Origin: Cordylochernes scorpioides
Taxonomy: Eukaryota > Arthropoda > Arachnida > Pseudoscorpiones > Chernetidae
Direction of reading: 5' to 3'
DNA length: 64,000 nt
NCBI GenBank assembly: GCA_030710605.1
Contig: CP092872.1
Span: 7,482,312-7,546,311, forward strand
Shown: positions 56,631 to 64,000 of the stretch, piece after piece
Layout of the letters: every line of letters starts with the position of its first letter
How positions within the stretch are numbered: position 1 is the stretch's first letter
Notes under the pieces: generated by a model
Seen by the model: the letters and a program-made list of their open reading frames with translations, nothing else
The model's database searches: none
What the model was told of the DNA's origin: nothing
Made by a program: the position numbers and the translations under genes

Positions 56631-57210
56631 CTTCTACCCACCATGATGATCATGGTATGTACCATGTGTACTAGGGATAAGTAAAAAAAAAAAACATTTT
56701 TGGTAAAGATGTCTCTATACAAAGGACAGTTTTCATCACCAAAATGACCATTTTTACTATTTAACAACTCTACAGTAAGACGATATCTCTCCCAAAAGGA
56801 CACTTTGTCTCTGCAACTATATAGGTGTTGGCCTATAGAAAGAAGTCTTCTTCTTCTTTCTTTTCTCCACTCAATCATATTAGGGTATCAAGTTTGTTAA
56901 GCTTGAGATCATGACTGGGTGAAGTAGAATGCGTCTACCTTTGTCATTAAGACTGGGAGCACTACTCAGTTGCAAGCCGACTTAGCTCCAAAAGAAATGG
57001 CCGCCTCTGACATGAGGAACAGACGCCATGTGCAGCGCTCCTAACATGGAGTACAAATGCTGCTCATCTTGTATCCCTGGATTAGGAGCCCTTACAGGGT
57101 ACTATCAGCCAGGCCAGCTGAACCCAGGTTTTTCAGCGAGCTTGTTACTGCTCCTTCTCCTCCTTTTTCATCCGGGCTTGGGGCCGGCAAAGGCGGAGTT
57201 TAGAAAGAAT
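56631..57210 (-). mobile_element. SINE D tail, MITE A part and SINE F
   Basis: SINE D tail at 56635-56690 (CACCATGATGATCATGG). MITE A interior at about 56700-56845, without its termini. Full antisense SINE F at about 56850-57205 (CTTCTTCTTTCTTTTCTCCA to GGGCTTGGGGCCGGCAAAGG). Confidence 0.75.
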
Positions 57211-57284
57211 TACATCCAGTAAAGACACATTTCAAAGATGTTTGTCCATGGAGCTAAATTCCGGGTAAATATTCCATTTAAATA

Positions 57285-57840
57285 CAGTAAACCCATTAAA
57301 ATGAACCTGGGATATAGCAAACTTTATGCCTAAAAATTTATGCCCAACTGGCCTTGTCCTTATTGTTTGTGGAAGAGCATTGCACAATGCAAATATTTAT
57401 ATGTAATTCTACTGTCCTATAAGCTTATGTCCATAGTTTACTTGAAAACCATTTCTAAGATTCCATCCTTCAGTGTAGCATATAAAAGCAGAATGATCCA
57501 ATACAGTATTAGAGCTCTGAGAAGTGGTCTGGTAGATTAAATTGGCGAAACTGCTGGGAGGGTTCACCACTGATGGATGAGCCAAGCCCTCCCAATATTT
57601 TTTCATCGCAGTAAGGACAGTAGAAATTTTTATTGTATATAAAAGAAACATTCGCGTCTTAAATCCTTTCAATTCATAGAACTTTCCCTTATAACAAACC
57701 TGAAATAATACCCATTTTTATTTTATAATTACAGTGAACTATGGCTATAATGATCCATGGCTATAGTGAACCACAGGTTCAGCCCTATTGGGGTCTCTAT
57801 AGAGGGGTTTTAGTTAATATGAATTTTAAATACAAATTCT
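57285..57840 (+). repeat. Foldback family E and MITE fragments
   Basis: TACAGTAAACCCATTAAAAT at 57283 and TACAGTGAACTATGGCTATA at about 57730 look like ends of another MITE type (compare 41611). Between them a family E copy lies at about 57410-57640 (GCGAAACTGCTGGGAGGGTT, CAGTAAGGACAGTAGAAATT). Confidence 0.6.
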
Positions 57841-57847
57841 ATTTATT

Positions 57848-60800
57848 ATATGAGACACACTCATGGACAAAACTTAAGGAAGTTGTACCTTTTAGCATGT
57901 ATATCGGGATTGAGACAATAACTCTGAAATATACACTCATGGACAAAACTTAAGTAAGTTGTACCTTTTAGCATGTATATCGGGATTGAGACAATAACTC
58001 TGAAATATACACTCATGGACAAAACTTAAGTAAGTTGTACCTTTTAGCATGTATATCGGGATTGAGACAATAACTCTGAAATATACACTCATGGACAAAA
58101 CTTAAGTAAGTTGTACCTTTTAGCATGTATATCGGGATTGAGACAATAACTCTGAAATATACACTCATGGACAAAACTTAAGTAAGTTGTACCTTTTAGC
58201 ATGTATATCGGGATTGAGACAATAACTCTGAAATATACACTCATGGACAAAACTTAAGTAAGTTGTACCTTTTAGCATGTATATCGGGATTGAGACAATA
58301 ACTCTGAAATATACACTCATGGACAAAACTTAAGTAAGTTGTACCTTTTAGCATGTATATCGGGATTGAGACAATAACTCTGAAATATACACTCATGGAC
58401 AAAACTTAAGTAAGTTGTACCTTTTAGCATGTATATCGGGATTGAGACAATAACTCTGAAATATACACTCATGGACAAAACTTAAGTAAGTTGTACCTTT
58501 TAGCATGTATATCGGGATTGAGACAATAACTCTGAAATATACACTCATGGACAAAACTTAAGTAAGTTGTACCTTTTAGCATGTATATCGGGATTGAGAC
58601 AATAACTCTGAAATATACACTCATGGACAAAACTTAAGTAAGTTGTACCTTTTAGCATGTATATCGGGATTGAGACAATAACTCTGAAATATACACTCAT
58701 GGACAAAACTTAAGTAAGTTGTACCTTTTAGCATGTATATCGGGATTGAGACAATAACTCTGAAATATACACTCATGGACAAAACTTAAGTAAGTTGTAC
58801 CTTTTAGCATGTATATCGGGATTGAGACAATAACTCTGAAATATACACTCATGGACAAAACTTAAGTAAGTTGTACCTTTTAGCATGTATATCGGGATTG
58901 AGACAATAACTCTGAAATATACACTCATGGACAAAACTTAAGTAAGTTGTACCTTTTAGCATGTATATCGGGATTGAGACAATAACTCTGAAATATACAC
59001 TCATGGACAAAACTTAAGTAAGTTGTACCTTTTAGCATGTATATCGGGATTGAGACAATAACTCTGAAATATACACTCATGGACAAAACTTAAGTAAGTT
59101 GTACCTTTTAGCATGTATATCGGGATTGAGACAATAACTCTGAAATATACACTCATGGACAAAACTTAAGGAAGTTGTACCTTTTAGCATGTATATCGGG
59201 ATTGAGACAATAACTCTGAAATATACACTCATGGACAAAACTTAAGTAAGTTGTACCTTTTAGCATGTATATCGGGATTGAGACAATAACTCTGAAATAT
59301 ACACTCATGGACAAAACTTAAGTAAGTTGTACCTTTTAGCATGTATATCGGGATTGAGACAATAACTCTGAAATATACACTCATGGACAAAACTTAAGTA
59401 AGTTGTACCTTTTAGCATGTATATCGGGATTGAGACAATAACTCTGAAATATACACTCATGGACAAAACTTAAGTAAGTTGTACCTTTTACCATGTATAT
59501 CGGGATTCAGACAATAACTCTGAAAGATACACTCATGGACAAAACTTAAGGAAGTTGTACCTTTTACCATGTATATCGGGATTCAGACAATAACTCTGAA
59601 AGATACACTCATGGACAAAACTTAAGGAAGTTGTACCTTTTACCATGTATATCGGGATTGAGACAATAACTCTGAAATATATTACAGTGACCTTTATTGA
59701 AGACACACAAGATAACCAATATACACTCATGGACAAAACTTAAGGAAGTTGTACCTTTTACCATGTATATCGGGATTGAGACAATAACTCTGAAAGATAT
59801 TACAGTGACCTTTATTGAAGACACATGAGATAACCAATATACACTCATGGACAAAACTTAAGGAAGTTGTACCTTTTACCATGTATATCTGGATTGAGAC
59901 AATAACTCTGAAAGCTATTACAGTGACCTTTATTGAAGACACACAAGATAACCAATATACACTCATGGACAAAACTTAAGGAAGTTGTACCTTTTAGTAT
60001 GTATATCGGGATTCAGACAATAACTCTGAAAGATATTACAGTGACCTTTATTGAAGACACATGAGATAACCAATATACACTCATGGACAAAACTTAAGGA
60101 AGTTGTACCTTTTACCATGTATATCGGGATTGACACAGTAACTCTGAAAGATACACTCATGGACAAAACTTAAGGAAGTTGTACCTTTTACCATGTATAT
60201 CTGGATTGAGACAATAACTCTGAAAGCTATTACAGTGACCTTTATTGAAGACACACAAGATAACCAATATACACTCATGGACAAAACTTAAGGAAGTTAT
60301 ACCTTTTACCATGTATATCGGGATTCAGACAATAACTCTGAAAGCTATTACAGTGACCTTTATTGAAGACACACAAGATAACCAATATACACTCATGGAC
60401 AAAACTTAAGGAAGTTATACCTTTTACCATGTATATCGGGATTCAGACAATAACTCTGAAAGATATTACAGTGACCTTTATTGAAGACACACAAGATAAC
60501 CAATATACACTCATGGACAAAACTTAAGGAAGTTGTACCTTTTAGCATGTATATCGGGATTGAGACAATAACTCTGAAAGCTATTACAGTGACCTTTATT
60601 GAAGACACACAAGATAACCAATATACACTCATGGACAAAACTTAAGGAAGTTATACCTTTTAGCCATGTATATCGGGATTCAGACAATAACTCTGAAAGA
60701 TATTACAGTGACCTTTATTGAAGACACACAAGATAACCAATATACACTCATGGACAAAACTTAAGGAAGTTATACCTTTTACCATGTATATCGGGATTCA

Positions 60801-63800
60801 GACAATAACTCTGAAAGATATTACAGTGACCTTTATTGAAGACACACAAGATAACCAATATACACTCATGGACAAAACTTAAGGAAGTTATACCTTTTAC
60901 CATGTATATCGGGATTCAGACAATAACTCTGAAAGATATTACAGTGACCTTTATTGAAGACACACAAGATAACCAATATACACTCATGGACAAAACTTAA
61001 GGAAGTTGTACCTTTTAGCATGTATATCGGGATTCAGACAATAACTCTGAAAGATATTACAGTGACCATTATTGAAGACACACAAGATAACCAATATACA
61101 CTCATGGACAAAACTTAAGGAAGTTGTACCTTTTAGCATGTATATCGGGATTCAGACAATAACTCTGAAAGATATTACAGTGACCATTATTGAAGACACA
61201 CAAGATAACCAATATACACTCATGGACAAAGCTTAAGGAAGTTGTACCTTTTAGCATGTATATCGGGATTCAGACAATAACTCTGAAAGATATTACAGTG
61301 ACCATTATTGAAGACACACAAGATAACCAATATACACTCATGGACAAAACTTAAGGAAGTTGTACCTTTTAGCATGTATATCGGGATTCAGACAATAACT
61401 CTGAAAGATATTACAGTGACCATTATTGAAGACACACAAGATAACCAATATACACTCATGGACAAAGCTTAAGGAAGTTGTACCTTTTAGCATGTATATC
61501 GGGATTCAGACAATAACTCTGAAAGATATTACAGTGACCTTTATTGAAGACACACAAGATAACCAATATACACTCATGGACAAAACTTAAGGAAGTTGTA
61601 CCTTTTAGCATGTATATCGGGATTCAGACAATAACTCTGAAAGATATTACAGTGACCTTTATTGAAGACACACAAGATAACCAATATACACTCATGGACA
61701 AAACTTAAGGAAGTTGTACCTTTTAGCATGTATATCGGGATTCAGACAATAACTCTGAAAGATATTACAGTGACCATTATTGAAGACACACAAGATAACC
61801 AATATACACTCATGGACAAAGCTTAAGGAAGTTGTACCTTTTAGCATGTATATCGGGATTCAGACAATAACTCTGAAAGATATTACAGTGACCTTTATTG
61901 AAGACACACAAGATAACCAATATACACTCATGGACAAAACTTAAGGAAGTTGTACCTTTCAGCATGTATATCGGGATTCAGACAATAACTCTGAAAGATA
62001 TTACAGTGACCTTTATTGAAGACACACAAGATAACCAATATACACTCATGGACAAAACTTAAGGAAGTTGTACCTTTCAGCATGTATATCGGGATTCAGA
62101 CAATAACTCTGAAAGATATTACAGTGACCTTTATTGAAGACACACAAGATAACCAATATACACTCATGGACAAAACTTAAGGAAGTTGTACCTTTCAGCA
62201 TGTATATCGGGATTCAGACAATAACTCTGAAAGATATTACAGTGACCTTTATTGAAGACACACAAGATAACCAATATACACTCATGGACAAAACTTAAGG
62301 AAGTTGTACCTTTTAGCATGTATATCGGGATTCAGACAATAACTCTGAAAGATATTACAGTGACCTTTATTGAAGACACACAAGATAACCAATATACACT
62401 CATGGACAAAGCTTAAGGAAGTTGTACCTTTTAGCATGTATATCGGGATTCAGACAATAACTCTGAAAGATATTACAGTGACCTTTATTGAAGACACACA
62501 AGATAACCAATATACACTCATGGACAAAACTTAAGGAAGTTGTACCTTTAGCATGTATATCGGGATTCAGACAATAACTCTGAAAGATATTACAGTGACC
62601 TTTATTGAAGACACACAAGATAACCAATATACACTCATGGACAAAACTTAAGGAAGTTGTACCTTTCAGCATGTATATCGGGATTCAGACAATAACTCTG
62701 AAAGATATTACAGTGACCTTTATTGAAGACACACAAGATAACCAATATACACTCATGGACAAAACTTAAGGAAGTTGTACCTTTCAGCATGTATATCGGG
62801 ATTCAGACAATAACTCTGAAAGATATTACAGTGACCTTTATTGAAGACACACAAGATAACCAATATACACTCATGGACAAAACTTAAGGAAGTTGTACCT
62901 TTTAGCATGTATATCGGGATTCAGACAATAACTCTGAAAGATATTACAGTGACCTTTATTGAAGACACACAAGATAACCAATATACACTCATGGACAAAG
63001 CTTAAGGAAGTTGTACCTTTTAGCATGTATATCGGGATTCAGACAATAACTCTGAAAGATATTACAGTGACCTTTATTGAAGACACACAAGATAACCAAT
63101 ATACACTCATGGACAAAACTTAAGGAAGTTGTACCTTTCAGCATGTATATCGGGATTCAGACAATAACTCTGAAAGATATTACAGTGACCTTTATTGAAG
63201 ACACACAAGATAACCAATATACACTCATGGACAAAACTTAAGGAAGTTGTACCTTTCAGCATGTATATCGGGATTCAGACAATAACTCTGAAAGATATTA
63301 CAGTGACCTTTATTGAAGACACACAAGATAACCAATATACACTCATGGACAAAACTTAAGGAAGTTTTACCTTTCAGCATGTATATCGGGATTCAGACAA
63401 TAACTCTGAAAGATATTACAGTGACCTTTATTGAAGACACACAAGATAACCAATATACACTCATGGACAAAGCTTAAGGAAGTTGTACCTTTTAGCATGT
63501 ATATCGGGATTCAGACAATAACTCTGAAAGATATTACAGTGACCATTATTGAAGACACACAAGATAACCAATATACACTCATGGACAAAGCTTAAGGAAG
63601 TTGTACCTTTTAGCATGTATATCGGGATTCAGACAATAACTCTGAAAGATATTACAGTGACCTTTATTGAAGACACACAAGATAACCAATATACACTCAT
63701 GGACAAAACTTAAGTAAGTTGTACCTTTTAGCATGTATATCGGGATTCAGACAATAACTCTGAAAGATATTACAGTGACCTTTATTGAAGACACACAAGA

Positions 63801-64000
63801 TAACCAATATACACTCATGGACAAAACTTAAGTAAGTTGTACCTTTTAGCATGTATATCGGGATTCAGACAATAACTCTGAAAGATATTACAGTGACCTT
63901 TATTGAAGACACACAAGATAACCAATATACACTCATGGACAAAACTTAAGGAAGTTGTACCTTTTAGCATGTATATCGGGATTCAGACAATAACTCTGAA
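57848..64000 (+). repeat. Satellite array in LSM6 intron 1, running off the window
   Basis: Head-to-tail copies of a Tc1-like MITE end. Block 1 (57857-59530) has about 22 units of 76 bases: ATACACTCATGGACAAAACT, TAAGTAAGTTGTACC, GGGATTGAGACAATAACTCT, GAAAT. Block 2 (about 59640-64000) has about 37 units of 118 bases that add GATATTACAGTGACCTTTAT, TGAAGACACACAAGATAACC. Between 59500 and 60640 the two unit types are mixed. Within block 2, single-base variants (AAAGCTTAAGG, CCTTTCAGC, GACCATTATTG) recur in groups. Confidence 0.96.

Noticed and set aside
59533-62672. Minus-strand frames of 67-90 codons repeated through the 118-bp array
   Set aside because: All are identical translations of satellite units; no start context, splice site or conservation supports them.

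Overview
This is an AT-rich animal (metazoan) nuclear contig with one 100-base assembly gap (5684-5783). Spliced, single-copy housekeeping genes sit in a very dense transposon landscape. The mariner, Tigger, Ty3/Gypsy and RNase H-bearing LINE families look most like arthropod elements, perhaps chelicerate, but the phylum is only a guess. Host genes: MED4 (Mediator subunit 4) is complete on the minus strand in six coding exons, 25030 down to 6206, 268 codons plus stop. SPRYD7 (SPRY domain-containing protein 7) is complete on the plus strand in five coding exons, 25517 to 43409. Their start codons face each other across 486 bases, which probably form a bidirectional promoter. SPRYD7 exon 4 carries one extra C in a run of five that breaks the reading frame; everything else in the gene is clean. 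The first coding exon of LSM6 (U6 snRNP and mRNA decay Sm-like protein) is at 55762-55852 on the plus strand, and its remaining exons lie beyond the window. An unrecognised, damaged reading frame of about 199 codons lies on the minus strand at 54238-54834. Layout: 1-5.9 kb is repeats, including a dead mariner; 6.2-25.0 kb is MED4 with repeat-filled introns, among them a 74-bp satellite of about 42 units in intron 2 and a roughly 170-bp tandem array in intron 3; 25.5-45.0 kb is SPRYD7 and its 3' UTR; 46.05-48.99 kb is a broken Tigger; 49.28-53.84 kb is a nearly intact Ty3/Gypsy element inserted in a LINE tail; 54-55.9 kb is the orphan frame and LSM6 exon 1; 57.85-64.0 kb is a satellite array inside LSM6 intron 1 that runs off the window. 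Main themes: (1) Both large satellites grew from internal pieces of short DNA transposons. For the 74-bp array the monomer equals exactly the distance between two direct repeats inside the parent MITE. (2) A very abundant foldback family (family C here, about 20 copies) has long inverted arms, variable 9-14 bp target duplications and a hammerhead-ribozyme-like core, suggesting a non-autonomous Penelope-like or retrozyme-like retroelement. (3) Three retroposon groups (LINE A, LINE B with SINE F, and SINE D) end in the same GATAAG(A/C)AA block followed by different simple repeats. Family letters (MITE A, MITE B, foldback C, SINE D, foldback E, SINE F, repeat G, tRNA-like T, LINE A, LINE B) are labels for this window only. 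All assignments come from reading the sequence; no database search was run.
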